From the NCBI GenBank assembly GCA_964434865.1, contig CAYSWV010000003.1, forward strand, positions 107,397-171,396: a stretch of 64,000 bases of DNA, written 5' to 3'. Positions 43,544 to 52,585 of the stretch are shown one piece after another. The notes under the pieces are model-generated. The model did not search any database. It was not told where the DNA came from and saw nothing but the letters and a program-made list of their open reading frames with translations. This stretch comes from CAYSWV01 sp964434865 (GTDB lineage Bacteria > Cyanobacteriota > Cyanobacteriia > Thermostichales > Thermostichaceae). Each line of letters starts with the position of its first letter. Position 1 is the first letter of the stretch. A program made the position numbers and the translations under genes.

Positions 43544-44830
43544 TCATAAAGTAGTCTCTACTGGTTGGGTTGCCCCTTGATCAGAGGATACTGTAGGAGC
43601 TGAAATTCCACAATAACGTTGAAATAGATCAGCTAGCTTTGGAATGGCTACCGAACTCTGGAATTCGGCCATGATCTGTTGATAGCCAACCTCAGCCATC
43701 TGATTTAAAGTGTCAATCGGTGTAGTTAAGGCCTCTCGGATAGCTTGAGCCAATGGATTCACTTGACCCGCCGGCACGAGCCAGCCATTGATCTGATCAT
43801 GCACGAGTTCTGGAATTCCAGCTACAAAGGTGGTGATCACGGGTCGCTTCATCGCAAAAGCCTCCATAATCACCACGGGTAGACCTTCAGCAAAACTAGG
43901 CAAGACTAGAGCCCGACTCTCAGACAATAGCTGTCGAACTTGGTCTCCACTCACCCAGCCCGGTAGAGATACATAGGATTGAAGCTGTAGGGTTTCGATC
44001 TGCTCAGCAATAATGGATTGCATATCCCCACCCCCAGCAATGATGAGGTGAACAGATACCCCATCTTGGACCAATTGGTAGAGTGCTTGTAGCAAGACTA
44101 AATGCCCCTTAGGTGGTGCGAGTCGCCCAATACACACTAGGGTGTTAGAGTCTGGCGAGATCGGGACTGGAGTTTGAAAATTAGCATCAATAGTGCATCG
44201 AATGATGTGAATCTTAGACCAGTGGTCATAAGGAACCCAGCGTTTGAGTTGGGCCGCACAATAGTCGCTAATAGCAACAGTGAAGGTGGAATCAATCACC
44301 TTGTTTGCGAGACTAAACCCAATTACAGCATCAAATACAGAAGGGCCATGAATCGTCATGCTATAAGTGATATCGGTGAGATAAGATGCTAATCGAGCCA
44401 CGGCAGCGGCATTAGTCCCAAAATGCACATGTACATGCGAGAGTCCCTGCTGTTGCAGTTGCTGTACAAGATCACAGGCCTCGACCAAGTAAGCTATGTG
44501 TCGGATCAGGCCCCGTTCACTTCGTTGGTGCATCGTGAGCATCACAGTTACTGCCCGCCCCATCGTTAAGGGTCGCGTGATCAATAAGAGCAAAGCTGAA
44601 ACTAGGAGCCGAACCGCACCTTGCGCCAAAATATAAACAGTTTGCTCAGCTTCTATTTGATCAAGAGGATCAACTAATTCACTTTGATGGCGTCGAATCG
44701 AGAACCGTAAGACCTGATAACCTAGCCGCTCGAGTTCACAAATTTCGCGTCGGATAAAGGTATGACTAACCTCTGGGTAGGCTGTTGTTAAATAGGCCAG
44801 AGAGGGTGGTTTCAGATCTGAAGAACGCAT
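43544..44830 (-). CDS. Glycosyltransferase family 4/1 (GT-B)
   Basis: 428 residues. N-terminal half: YLTTAYPEVSHTFIRREICELERLGYQVLRFSIR, typical of colanic-acid-type transferases. C-terminal half: VCIGRLAPPKGHLVLLQAL near residue 230 and the retaining-GT signature SFAEGLPVVIMEAFAMKRPVITT near residue 315, with the EX7E motif. Likely adds a sugar to a polysaccharide repeat unit on the cytosolic face. First gene of the group of three; the flanking region 43412-43543 is AT-rich. Confidence 0.92.
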   Translation of the reverse strand: MRSSDLKPPSLAYLTTAYPEVSHTFIRREICELERLGYQVLRFSIRRHQSELVDPLDQIEAEQTVYILAQGAVRLLVSALLLLITRPLTMGRAVTVMLTMHQRSERGLIRHIAYLVEACDLVQQLQQQGLSHVHVHFGTNAAAVARLASYLTDITYSMTIHGPSVFDAVIGFSLANKVIDSTFTVAISDYCAAQLKRWVPYDHWSKIHIIRCTIDANFQTPVPISPDSNTLVCIGRLAPPKGHLVLLQALYQLVQDGVSVHLIIAGGGDMQSIIAEQIETLQLQSYVSLPGWVSGDQVRQLLSESRALVLPSFAEGLPVVIMEAFAMKRPVITTFVAGIPELVHDQINGWLVPAGQVNPLAQAIREALTTPIDTLNQMAEVGYQQIMAEFQSSVAIPKLADLFQRYCGISAPTVSSDQGATQPVETTL

Positions 44831-44960
44831 ATTATGAGATGGCTGACTCTACAGCTAGGGTAACTAATCTGGAGAGCCTTTAGGTAACCTATCTACAAAT
44901 TTAAAATTCAATGGCATCTTAAGCCCCTAGCTATTTGTAACGGAGCCTACAGTTGAACTC

Positions 44961-45785
44961 ATGATAACTATCTTGGATCTCTTGAATGGCTCTAACGTGG
45001 GTCTGTTAATCATTGGAACGATAACAGGTCTAGTGGCTGCTATTTTAGGCATCGGGGGCGGCTTGCTAATGGTCCCTGTCTTGGCCTACTGGGGGGCCGA
45101 ACCGATCCAGGCCACCGCCACCAGTTCACTGGCCATTGTGATCGGGGCAGCATCGGGGACCTTTCACAATGGGTACACCAAGCAACTCCAACTGCTCCCT
45201 GTGGTCACTTTGTCCCTACCTGCTATGCTAAGCAGTTTTATTGGTGTGACTATTGCAGGCCTTTTGCCAGATCGAGGGTTACTCCTCAGTTTTGCAGGTC
45301 TACAGGTGGTGGCTATTTTTTTGATCGACTTCAAACGCCAACTCCAACAGCCACCCCAATCGCCAGAGACTCCCTCACTTCAAACACCGGATCAGCCACC
45401 TTCTTCTACTCATACGAGTAAACTTATTCATACCAGCAGTATTGGAATTCTCGCTGGGATTCTCGCTGGCCTGTTTGGTGTGGGTGGGGGCATTATTATG
45501 GTTCCACTTCAAATGTTGTTTTTAAAACAGACGATTAAAGATGCTGTCCGGATTAGCTTAGGAGCCGTCTGTTTAATTGCGATCTCTACTGTGACACAAC
45601 ATGCTTTAAAAGGGAATGTGCTCTGGCAGCAAGGGCTGTTTTTGGGATTCGGAACCCTCTGTGGTGCTCAGTTAGGTGCTCGGTTACTCATCAAGCTACC
45701 CGATGCTGTCATTCGCCAACTCTTTAGAGGCTTGTTGATCCTGATGGCGATATCGATGGTATACCGAGCTTGGCAGAGTGGATAA
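44961..45785 (+). CDS. Sulfite exporter TauE/SafE family permease
   Basis: 274 residues, eight or so hydrophobic segments in two homologous halves: ITGLVAAILGIGGGLLMVPVLAYWGAEPIQATATSS and, after a Pro/Gln-rich cytosolic loop, GILAGLFGVGGGIIMVPLQMLFLKQTIKDAVRISLG. The duplicated GxGGGxxMVP motif is the family hallmark. Members move sulfite, sulfoacetate or other small anions; the substrate is not determinable here. The stop overlaps the most upstream possible start of the kinase gene. Confidence 0.9.
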   Translation: MITILDLLNGSNVGLLIIGTITGLVAAILGIGGGLLMVPVLAYWGAEPIQATATSSLAIVIGAASGTFHNGYTKQLQLLPVVTLSLPAMLSSFIGVTIAGLLPDRGLLLSFAGLQVVAIFLIDFKRQLQQPPQSPETPSLQTPDQPPSSTHTSKLIHTSSIGILAGILAGLFGVGGGIIMVPLQMLFLKQTIKDAVRISLGAVCLIAISTVTQHALKGNVLWQQGLFLGFGTLCGAQLGARLLIKLPDAVIRQLFRGLLILMAISMVYRAWQSG

Positions 45786-45834
45786 CATCAATGGATTGAA
45801 TGATAGGTTGATAAGGTGTAAGCCTAGCTTTGAG

Positions 45835-47808
45835 ATGAGCTACTGTTTGAATCCTGCCTGTCCTGATCCCTTAAATCAACCTGACGATCAAATGTGTCGG
45901 GCATGTGGATGGCAGTTGCGGTTAAAAGAACGCTACCGATCTCTCCGGCAAATTGGCCATGGCGGATTTGGGCGAACCTTTCTGGCTGTTGATGAAGATA
46001 AACCCTCTAAGCCTCGATGTGTGATTAAACAACTGCTACCTCAAGGCCAGGCCAGCCAAGCCACTGCTAAGATTAATGCTTTGTTTCATCGAGAAGCAGC
46101 TCAATTGGATGAGTTGGGCCATCACGATCAAATTCCAGATCTATTAGCTTACATTGAACAAGATCATCATCACTATGTGATCCAATCTTACATTGATGGC
46201 TTGAATTTAGCGCAAGAGCTAGAGCGGTCAGGTCCCTTTACTGAAATGCAGATCCAACGTGTGCTTCAAAGTTTGTTACCAGTCCTACAATTTATTCATA
46301 GGCACCATGTGATTCATCGAGATATTAAACCTGACAATATTGTGCGCCGATCCAGTGATCAAGAGCTAGTGTTGGTGGATTTTGGGGCTTCTCGCTCTGT
46401 AACAGGAACAGCTTTAGAACGCACAGGTACCGTAATTGGCAGTGCCGAATATACTGCACCAGAACAAGTTCGGGGTCGAGCTGTGTTTGCGAGTGATCTG
46501 TACAGTTTAGGAGTCACGTGTATTCATTTACTCACCCAGATGCGGCCTTTTGATCTACATGATGTGGCTGAAGATCAGTGGGTCTGGCATGATTATTTAC
46601 TCCAGCCAGTCAGTCCTTCTCTACGAGCGATTTTAGACAAACTACTCCAGCGAGCTTTAAATCGCCGATATCAAACTGCTGATCAGGTTCTTCAAGATTT
46701 ACAAGTTGCTCTTTCAGGGCCTGGTGACTTCACTAAAGCTCAAGATGGGCCCTGGAGAGAACCAGTCCTGATCCTAAGCTCAACTCCTGAACCTGTGGAT
46801 GAGGGTTGGACTTCAAGAGCGATTATGGCACAAGATAAGCAAGTGGCTACGCCTCAACTTCAAGAACTACCAGCCCTTAGCCCCTTAAATTATCGTAAGT
46901 TAACTTTATTTATGTCCATTCCTAAAGTCCGAGGAGCGGCTTGGTCAGTAGCCCTCAGCCCTCTAGCTGATAAAATGGCCTATGGTTTGGGCACTCGATT
47001 TTCATTTCCTTTTAAAGATAATTCGATCCGAGTTTGGGATCTCAGCATCAACCAAGAACGCTGGATGTTAGAAGGTCATGATGATCATGTCTTGAGTTTA
47101 GCCTTTCATCCCCAAGGTCAGCATCTTGTCAGTGGTAGCCGTGATGAAACTCTACGACTTTGGCATGTGGACTCAGAACGGGAACTCCAAACTCTGATTG
47201 GTCATATTAATGCGATCCATCAGGTCCTTTATACAGGAACTGGAGATGGGATTGTGAGTTGTAGTGCCGATAAAACGATTCGGTTCTGGTCTTTGCAAGG
47301 AGACTGTGAGCATGTCTTTCGTTGTATTCATGCAGTGTATGCGATTGCCTTGAACCCTGCTGCTGATCTCTTAGCCAGTGGTTCATCAGGGTTGCTGGAG
47401 CTATGGGACTTAAAGCATTGGCAAAAAATCCATCAGATTGATTACCCTGTCAAAACTTCAAAAACTCAAGTCACGTTTAGCCCTGATGGCTGCTTTCTGG
47501 CGGCGACCTGTCCGGGTTATCTAGATCTTTTTGATCTAAGAGCAGGTTTTGATCCCAATCCGGTGGCTCGATTTCAGTTAGATCCAGGGACCGAACCGGC
47601 TAAATTAGCTTATAGTCCTGATGGTCAGTTGATTGTAGTGGGTGATGCCCGAGGTTATTTGCAGCTCTGGCTAGTGAGTACCGGTCGTCGCTTAGCGGTC
47701 TTGCCACATGAGGGGTGTATCACCGATTTATGTTTTAACACCGATGGTAAAATGTTAATTAGTAGCAGTACTAAAGCTTCTGTGCATCTGTGGGTTGTTG
47801 CGGATTAA
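45835..47808 (+). CDS. Serine/threonine protein kinase with zinc-ribbon head and WD40 propeller
   Basis: 657 residues from MSYCLNPACP. An N-terminal four-Cys ribbon (CLNPACP...CRACG) precedes a complete Hanks-type kinase: G-loop IGHGGFGRTF, Lys65 in CVIKQ, HRDIKPDN with Asp163, DFG with Asp182, and YTAPEQ. A linker (about 300-350) leads to seven WD40 repeats whose blades end IRVWDL, LRLWHV, IRFWSL, LELWDL, LDLFDL, LQLWLV and VHLWVV, enough for one propeller. This architecture is common in cyanobacteria and tends to be a signalling scaffold. An alternative start at 45778 overlaps the TauE gene. Confidence 0.93.
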   Translation: MSYCLNPACPDPLNQPDDQMCRACGWQLRLKERYRSLRQIGHGGFGRTFLAVDEDKPSKPRCVIKQLLPQGQASQATAKINALFHREAAQLDELGHHDQIPDLLAYIEQDHHHYVIQSYIDGLNLAQELERSGPFTEMQIQRVLQSLLPVLQFIHRHHVIHRDIKPDNIVRRSSDQELVLVDFGASRSVTGTALERTGTVIGSAEYTAPEQVRGRAVFASDLYSLGVTCIHLLTQMRPFDLHDVAEDQWVWHDYLLQPVSPSLRAILDKLLQRALNRRYQTADQVLQDLQVALSGPGDFTKAQDGPWREPVLILSSTPEPVDEGWTSRAIMAQDKQVATPQLQELPALSPLNYRKLTLFMSIPKVRGAAWSVALSPLADKMAYGLGTRFSFPFKDNSIRVWDLSINQERWMLEGHDDHVLSLAFHPQGQHLVSGSRDETLRLWHVDSERELQTLIGHINAIHQVLYTGTGDGIVSCSADKTIRFWSLQGDCEHVFRCIHAVYAIALNPAADLLASGSSGLLELWDLKHWQKIHQIDYPVKTSKTQVTFSPDGCFLAATCPGYLDLFDLRAGFDPNPVARFQLDPGTEPAKLAYSPDGQLIVVGDARGYLQLWLVSTGRRLAVLPHEGCITDLCFNTDGKMLISSSTKASVHLWVVAD

Positions 47809-47824
47809 AGTCACTCAAATCCCT

Positions 47825-48016
47825 TCATAGCTCGGGTTTTCCAGGTGGCTCCAGAACAACTGTGTAATCCATCAGAGCATCCAAGAGATCAGACAGAGCC
47901 TCTAAATCAGCATCCGTGGCTTGGCCTTGCTTAAGTAAACAGGAGACTTGACGTTGATGCTGTAAGTTGTAGAAGTTTGACTGAAAAGCGGCTTCAACGA
48001 TGCTACAGATTTTCAT
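47825..48016 (-). CDS. Small cyanobacterial protein, 63 aa, under candidate CRP control
   Basis: Starts MKICSIVEAAFQSNFYNLQHQRQVSCLLKQGQ and ends in an acidic helix LEALSDLLDALMDY. Small proteins beginning MKIC-I are common in cyanobacteria, but I do not know a function. A CRP-like site lies 9-24 bases upstream of the ATG and a perfect one 55-70 bases upstream. It is convergent with the kinase gene and divergent from coaX. Confidence 0.7.
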   Translation of the reverse strand: MKICSIVEAAFQSNFYNLQHQRQVSCLLKQGQATDADLEALSDLLDALMDYTVVLEPPGKPEL

Positions 48017-48024
48017 GCTGCACC

Positions 48025-48040
48025 TGTGATCTATGTCACT
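48025..48040 (-). promoter_or_regulatory. CRP-like site TGTGA-N6-TCACT
   Basis: TGTGATCTATGTCACT matches the palindromic cAMP-receptor consensus TGTGA-N6-TCACA at 15 of 16 positions counting the free spacer (last base differs). Only 9 bases from the start codon of the 63-aa gene, so it would sit in the leader and could repress or mark an internal start. Confidence 0.6.
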
Positions 48041-48070
48041 TTATCTATGTGATCAAAAGATCTCTTGGGC

Positions 48071-48086
48071 TGTGATCTGAGTCACA
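48071..48086 (-). promoter_or_regulatory. Perfect CRP-like site TGTGA-N6-TCACA
   Basis: TGTGATCTGAGTCACA is an exact match to the consensus used by cyanobacterial SyCRP1 and E. coli CRP. Its centre lies 62 bases upstream of the 63-aa gene start, an activating distance on the minus strand, and 46 bases from the centre of the weaker site. Confidence 0.7.
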
Positions 48087-48206
48087 AAGTAAGACTAAAA
48101 CCTTTAAAATTGACCCAAAGCTCAGATCTGATTTAACCAGGCCTTAAAGTTAGTCCCGCTGGCTAGCCGATAGTCTGACACAAGGATCTGAACTTAAACA
48201 AAAGTC

Positions 48207-48212
48207 TATAAT
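48207..48212 (+). promoter_or_regulatory. Candidate -10 element TATAAT for coaX
   Basis: A consensus TATAAT hexamer 32 bases before the coaX ATG. I see no good -35 box at 17 bases upstream, so this is suggestive only. Confidence 0.3.
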
Positions 48213-48244
48213 AGGATACTGTCTTATCCAACATTTTAAGATTG

Positions 48245-48979
48245 ATGGCTGCTCAATGGATTGCTATTCTTCAAGGAAATTCTCATCATCATTGGGGATG
48301 GTTTGATCAAAATCAGCAGATGATCCAGGTTAAAACCTATCCAGCACTTCAATCCCCACCTCTACCCCTCCACTCTGAAATTTGGCTAGCCAAAGTAGCT
48401 GGAGCGGATCCGCCGAGTCATCCTAACCTTCATCCTGTGACTCTGGAGCATATTCCACTATCAGGTCTTTATGCGACGCTGGGTGTTGATCGGGCACTTG
48501 CTTTGATGGCGGCGGGTCAGTTGTATCAATGGCCAGTATTAGTCATCGATGGAGGGACGGCTTTGACGCTTTCTGCTGTGGATCCTGGGGGTACCTTTGC
48601 AGGGGGGGCGATTTTGCCTGGGATCATGTTGCAAGCCCAGGCGTTGCATCAGTTTACGGACGCGTTACCCCTAATTGATTTGACGGTAGGGTTTGCTGAT
48701 CTATGGCCAATTGTTAGTCAGCGCTGGGCTTATGCCACCCCTGAAGCTATGAGTAGTGGCATTCTCAATACTCTACTGTCTGGACTTAAGGAGTATAGTC
48801 AAGCTTGGCTGCAACAATATCCTCAAAGTGCAATTGTGGTGACAGGTGGTGATGGACTTTTAATCTTTGATTTATTAAAGCAGATTCCTCAGGTTGAATG
48901 GCAAGGTAACAATCGCTTGTATTGGGAGCCCCACTTGATCCTTTATGGTATTGCCGTGCATCGCCAGGCCTTACTTTAG
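48245..48979 (+). CDS. coaX: Type III pantothenate kinase
   Basis: 244 residues. The phosphate-binding region LVIDGGTALTLSAVDPGGTFAGGAILPGIMLQAQAL is the CoaX hallmark, preceded by LGVDRALALMAA and followed by IVVTGGDGLLI. CoaX phosphorylates pantothenate, the first step of coenzyme A synthesis, using ATP and a monovalent cation. The N-terminal strand WIAILQGNSHHHWGWFD is diverged from the usual DIGNT, as in many cyanobacterial versions. The ATG at 48245 is preferred to the TTG three bases earlier. Its last nine bases overlap the end of ribE on the other strand. Confidence 0.85.
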   Translation: MAAQWIAILQGNSHHHWGWFDQNQQMIQVKTYPALQSPPLPLHSEIWLAKVAGADPPSHPNLHPVTLEHIPLSGLYATLGVDRALALMAAGQLYQWPVLVIDGGTALTLSAVDPGGTFAGGAILPGIMLQAQALHQFTDALPLIDLTVGFADLWPIVSQRWAYATPEAMSSGILNTLLSGLKEYSQAWLQQYPQSAIVVTGGDGLLIFDLLKQIPQVEWQGNNRLYWEPHLILYGIAVHRQALL

Positions 48980-49624
48980 GTAACCATGTTCTACTAAAAA
49001 GTCTAGGGAGAGGGTGTCGTCTTGCGAGATCGGATGAGTAGCTGCTGGTAATACTAGTTTTTCTACATATTTTCCGATCATATCCCCCTCAATATTGACC
49101 TGATCTCCAACTCGCAAATACGATAAATTCGTGGATTGAAATGTAGTAGGAATCACAGCCACATGGAACAAACATCCTTCTGCTTCAACGTGGGCTACTG
49201 TAAGACTAATCCCATTAATGGCTATACTCCCTTTTGAGATGACATAGCGACCGATGGCAGCTGGAACTCGAAAGCCAAGATCCCAGGCTGTCTCTTGGAA
49301 TTGGCTTGCAAGACACTCACCGATCCCATCAATGTGACCACTCACAAAATGACCCCCTAGTTTGTCGCCAACTCGTAAAGACGGTTCAAGATTAACGGGA
49401 TAGTGAGCAGGTCGAGAGGCTAAGGTTGATCGGCTCAGTGTTTCAGGAGAAATATCAGCGATAAACCCATCCTGAGTAATTTTAGCAACGGTCAAACAAA
49501 GCCCATCCACCGCAACGCTGTCCCCTAGATCTAGGCCCGCGAGTAAGTCAGGACAGCTAATGTGAACTTGAGAGGATCCCTGCCAGGTTAGTGATCCAGT
49601 GGTTTGAACGAGTCCTGTGAACAT
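48971..49624 (-). CDS. ribE: Riboflavin synthase alpha chain
   Basis: 217 residues starting MFTGLVQTTGSLTW. Two lumazine-binding domains: first half with VAVDGLCLTVAKI, second half starting GHFVSGHIDGIG with IAINGISLTVAHV. Riboflavin synthase disproportionates two 6,7-dimethyl-8-ribityllumazine molecules into riboflavin. The length and both domain repeats are standard. Its stop lies inside the end of coaX (9-base tail-to-tail overlap). Confidence 0.95.
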   Translation of the reverse strand: MFTGLVQTTGSLTWQGSSQVHISCPDLLAGLDLGDSVAVDGLCLTVAKITQDGFIADISPETLSRSTLASRPAHYPVNLEPSLRVGDKLGGHFVSGHIDGIGECLASQFQETAWDLGFRVPAAIGRYVISKGSIAINGISLTVAHVEAEGCLFHVAVIPTTFQSTNLSYLRVGDQVNIEGDMIGKYVEKLVLPAATHPISQDDTLSLDFLVEHGYLK

Positions 49625-49690
49625 TGGCTATAAATTTCAAGCGAGAACTATAGTAAATTGAGCTGTAGTCTAGCATCTTATCGGTTGGCT

Positions 49691-51328
49691 ATGCGTAATG
49701 TCTCTCTGAGTTTGCTATTAGGCTATCTCTGTTTGCTGACTGCCTGCATTGTGGGTCTAGCCCTGCTCTGGCGACGGGATCGCTCTGTTTCCCTGCCTCG
49801 CTGGCTCCTGTTGATACCCGGTTTAGCGATAGGTCCAGCTACTCTACTCCTCCTACTTGAAAAAATTTTAATTGGCCCTACCCAACCTTGGAATCCAGCT
49901 CGCCTAGCACCGGCTTTTGCTCTAGCTCGGGGGTTGCCTATTTATCAGCCGCCCCATGAGGGTCCTCTGCTCAGTGTGATTTATGGACCCATTACGCCTT
50001 TATCCTTTTTACCGGCTACTATTTTTCAAACCCCCGTCGCGGCGGTGCTAGCTGGGATGACGTTGGCAGTAGGCTATTTTTTGGTTCCAGTTTTGATCTG
50101 GCTTTGGCGTCTAAGTCCCCCCACCTGGCGAGGCCGGCTCAGCTGTTTATCGGTGTTCTTTTTATTCTGCTGGTTTACTTATTTTAATCAGCCGCTACAG
50201 GAAACTGTGTTTTGGATCCATGCGGATGGTCCAGCCCTGGGTCTAGCTGCGAGTGCTTGTCTGCTACTGCTGCAGGCTGTGTCTCGGCCCCAGCAACGAA
50301 TGTGGCTCATCCTAGCAGCTCTCACCGCTTCTCTGTCTGTGTGGACTAAACAAATTAGCTTACCGCTTCTGGTGGCACTACCGGTGTACCTCTTTTTAGC
50401 TCAGGGTCGCCGTCAATGGCTAACCTTCAGTCTGATCATAGGTATTACCATCACGGCATTAACAGGCTTGTTACTGGTTATTTTCAATCCAAAGCGACTA
50501 TTGTTTAATACGTTTACAGTCCCTGGATCGCATCCGGCTTGGCCTGGACCCCTCTTACCCCAAATTCAAACTAGCTTTTTAACTTTATTGAACCATAGCC
50601 AGCTTCCACTCTTGATCATCTTGCTGTATTCAGTTTATTTGATCTCAGCCCAACTGATTGCCTCCAGACAAGCGTTTTTCACTGAGCAACCCTGGACCTT
50701 GCCAGCTCTGGTTGGGGTTTACATGATCCCTATGGGTGTATTAGCCAAGATCAAAGTGGGAGGGAGCCTGAATAGCTTATCGTTTACCCTCTACTTTTTG
50801 GGCATTGCTGCCGCTATCATTTTGTTAAAGATACTCACGAGTGATCAGATACCACCCCTATTAATGGGACTAACCGGTGCTCTATTGTCGGTTTTGATCA
50901 GTGGACAACTTATCTTACATTGGCCTCTCCTACAGCATGTTTACCGGACACTTCCCAATCACTTTGATCGTCAACATCTGTTAAACAACCCCATTGAAGT
51001 CGTCTATCGCTATAGCCAACAGTATCCTGGTCAGGGTTATTTTACCTGGCATCCACTTTCAACCTTACTGGGAGAGGGCCGTTACTATCACTACAACGAG
51101 GGCATTCTGGATCGGGAGTTAGCTGGCTATCCCTTAACTCCTTCACATCTGCAAGCTGGTTTACCTGATAACATGCAGTTTATTGGCTATGCTTGGAGTG
51201 ATCCAGCTGTTATCATTAAGGATGAAGTTCACAATAAAATAAAGGCTTACTTGCCTGAGTATACTGTTGAAGGTACTGATCCAAACCTGCCTGGCTTTAA
51301 ACTGTTTTTCCCCCAAGAGCCAACCTGA
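49691..51328 (+). CDS. Membrane glycosyltransferase-like protein (GT39/DUF2029 type)
   Basis: 545 residues with about eleven hydrophobic segments. The N-terminal loop LARGLPIYQPPHEGPLLSVIYGPITPLSFLP resembles the first extracytoplasmic loop of dolichol-sugar-dependent transferases, and a C-terminal soluble domain of about 110 residues follows (YSQQYPGQGYFTWHPLSTLLGEGRYYHYNEG). Probably uses a polyprenyl-phosphate sugar at the membrane surface. Not certain: no Asp pair of a GT39 enzyme is obvious. The ATG at 49691 is chosen; an upstream TTG (49658) opens the same frame. Confidence 0.65.
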   Translation: MRNVSLSLLLGYLCLLTACIVGLALLWRRDRSVSLPRWLLLIPGLAIGPATLLLLLEKILIGPTQPWNPARLAPAFALARGLPIYQPPHEGPLLSVIYGPITPLSFLPATIFQTPVAAVLAGMTLAVGYFLVPVLIWLWRLSPPTWRGRLSCLSVFFLFCWFTYFNQPLQETVFWIHADGPALGLAASACLLLLQAVSRPQQRMWLILAALTASLSVWTKQISLPLLVALPVYLFLAQGRRQWLTFSLIIGITITALTGLLLVIFNPKRLLFNTFTVPGSHPAWPGPLLPQIQTSFLTLLNHSQLPLLIILLYSVYLISAQLIASRQAFFTEQPWTLPALVGVYMIPMGVLAKIKVGGSLNSLSFTLYFLGIAAAIILLKILTSDQIPPLLMGLTGALLSVLISGQLILHWPLLQHVYRTLPNHFDRQHLLNNPIEVVYRYSQQYPGQGYFTWHPLSTLLGEGRYYHYNEGILDRELAGYPLTPSHLQAGLPDNMQFIGYAWSDPAVIIKDEVHNKIKAYLPEYTVEGTDPNLPGFKLFFPQEPT

Positions 51329-51422
51329 TCTTCGACTCGTTAAAGATTGTTAAAACTGGATGGAAAAACTGGATGGGACAGCTTTGTGCTTGAATACCCT
51401 CATAGGTGTTAACAGGTTGATT

Positions 51423-52523
51423 ATGTCTCAAACCAAGATCCGACTATCCCCATGGGTTGTGATACTGGCCATGACGCTGCTGAGTCTCAGTGTGATACTG
51501 CTCGGAGCTAGGCCCAGCTACAGTCTGCCTCAAGGGAATGCGATTACAGATAGTCGAGTGATTCTACGGCAAGCTTTACCCATCTCAGCTCCATTGGTCC
51601 TGGAATTGGATGGCAAAATCATGGCTATTGATCAAGATCTGAAGTACAACCGCTGGTCAACTGTACGGGGTGATGTTAAAACTGTCGAACGCTTTCTCAA
51701 TCGGAATGAGCAGGCGCTGCTCGCCCAACTCCCCACGGCTCAGCAAGCTGCGGCCCAGCAAGATTTATCAGATATCCGGGTGACTCTGGCCGATTTATCC
51801 GACCAAACTAAATTAAAGTCACGTGGTAAAGATGAGGCTCGCCGAGACTATGATCGGGTTATCGATTTACTGGGGCAACTTGAAAAGAGCTGGATTGAAG
51901 AGTTTCCCTATGAAGTTCCAGTTGAGTTGCAGGATTTACCTCGTCTACTAGGTCGTGCTGAGATTGAATTTGAAACAACAGCTGGCACGATGATCTTTAC
52001 CTTAGATGGCTTCAGTGCCCCGATTACAGCCGGTAACTTTGCTGATCTAGTTCAACGAGGCTTCTACGATGGCTTGCCGATTGATCGAGTTGAAGATTTC
52101 TATTTGATTCAGGCTGGTGATCCCCCAGGTCCGACAGATGGGTTCTTAGATCCAGACACTCAACAAATTCGGAACATCCCGATGGAAATTCGGATTAAGG
52201 GTGAAGCAACTCCCTTTTATGGCAATACGCTAGACAATTTAGGGTACTGGGATTCAGAACCTGCCTTACCTTTTTCGGCTGAAGGAACCCTCGCTATGGC
52301 TCGCTACCCTGATGAACCTAACAGTGCTTCCTCGCAATTTTTTATCTTTATGGCTGAGCCTGATCTGACCCCAGCTGGGTTGAATCTGATGGATGGCCGC
52401 TATGCTGTATTTGGCTATATTACTTCAGGACTAGAGGTGATGTATAAACTCAGACCTGATGACCAAATTCTGGCCGCCCGGATCCTCTCAGGTTCTGAAA
52501 ATCTGCAAGCCAGTGGTGTGTAA
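51423..52523 (+). CDS. Lumenal cyclophilin-type peptidyl-prolyl isomerase (CYP38/TLP40-like)
   Basis: 366 residues. A signal segment (VVILAMTLLSLSVILLGARPSYS) targets the thylakoid lumen or periplasm. Residues about 40-170 form the helical CYP38-type domain, and the C-terminal 190 residues are a cyclophilin: EFETTAGTMIFTLDGFSAPITAGNFADLVQRGFYDGLPIDRV, then NSASSQFFIFM and RYAVFGYITSGLEVM. In plants CYP38 assists photosystem II assembly. The Arg and Phe residues of a catalytic cyclophilin are only partly kept, as in CYP38. Start ATG 51423 with AGG upstream; 51360 is an alternative. Confidence 0.87.
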   Translation: MSQTKIRLSPWVVILAMTLLSLSVILLGARPSYSLPQGNAITDSRVILRQALPISAPLVLELDGKIMAIDQDLKYNRWSTVRGDVKTVERFLNRNEQALLAQLPTAQQAAAQQDLSDIRVTLADLSDQTKLKSRGKDEARRDYDRVIDLLGQLEKSWIEEFPYEVPVELQDLPRLLGRAEIEFETTAGTMIFTLDGFSAPITAGNFADLVQRGFYDGLPIDRVEDFYLIQAGDPPGPTDGFLDPDTQQIRNIPMEIRIKGEATPFYGNTLDNLGYWDSEPALPFSAEGTLAMARYPDEPNSASSQFFIFMAEPDLTPAGLNLMDGRYAVFGYITSGLEVMYKLRPDDQILAARILSGSENLQASGV

Positions 52524-52585
52524 CTGCTAGCTCTGGGTTAAGCGTGAGATAATAGCTAGATTAAAACCGTGTTCAAGGATGATTT

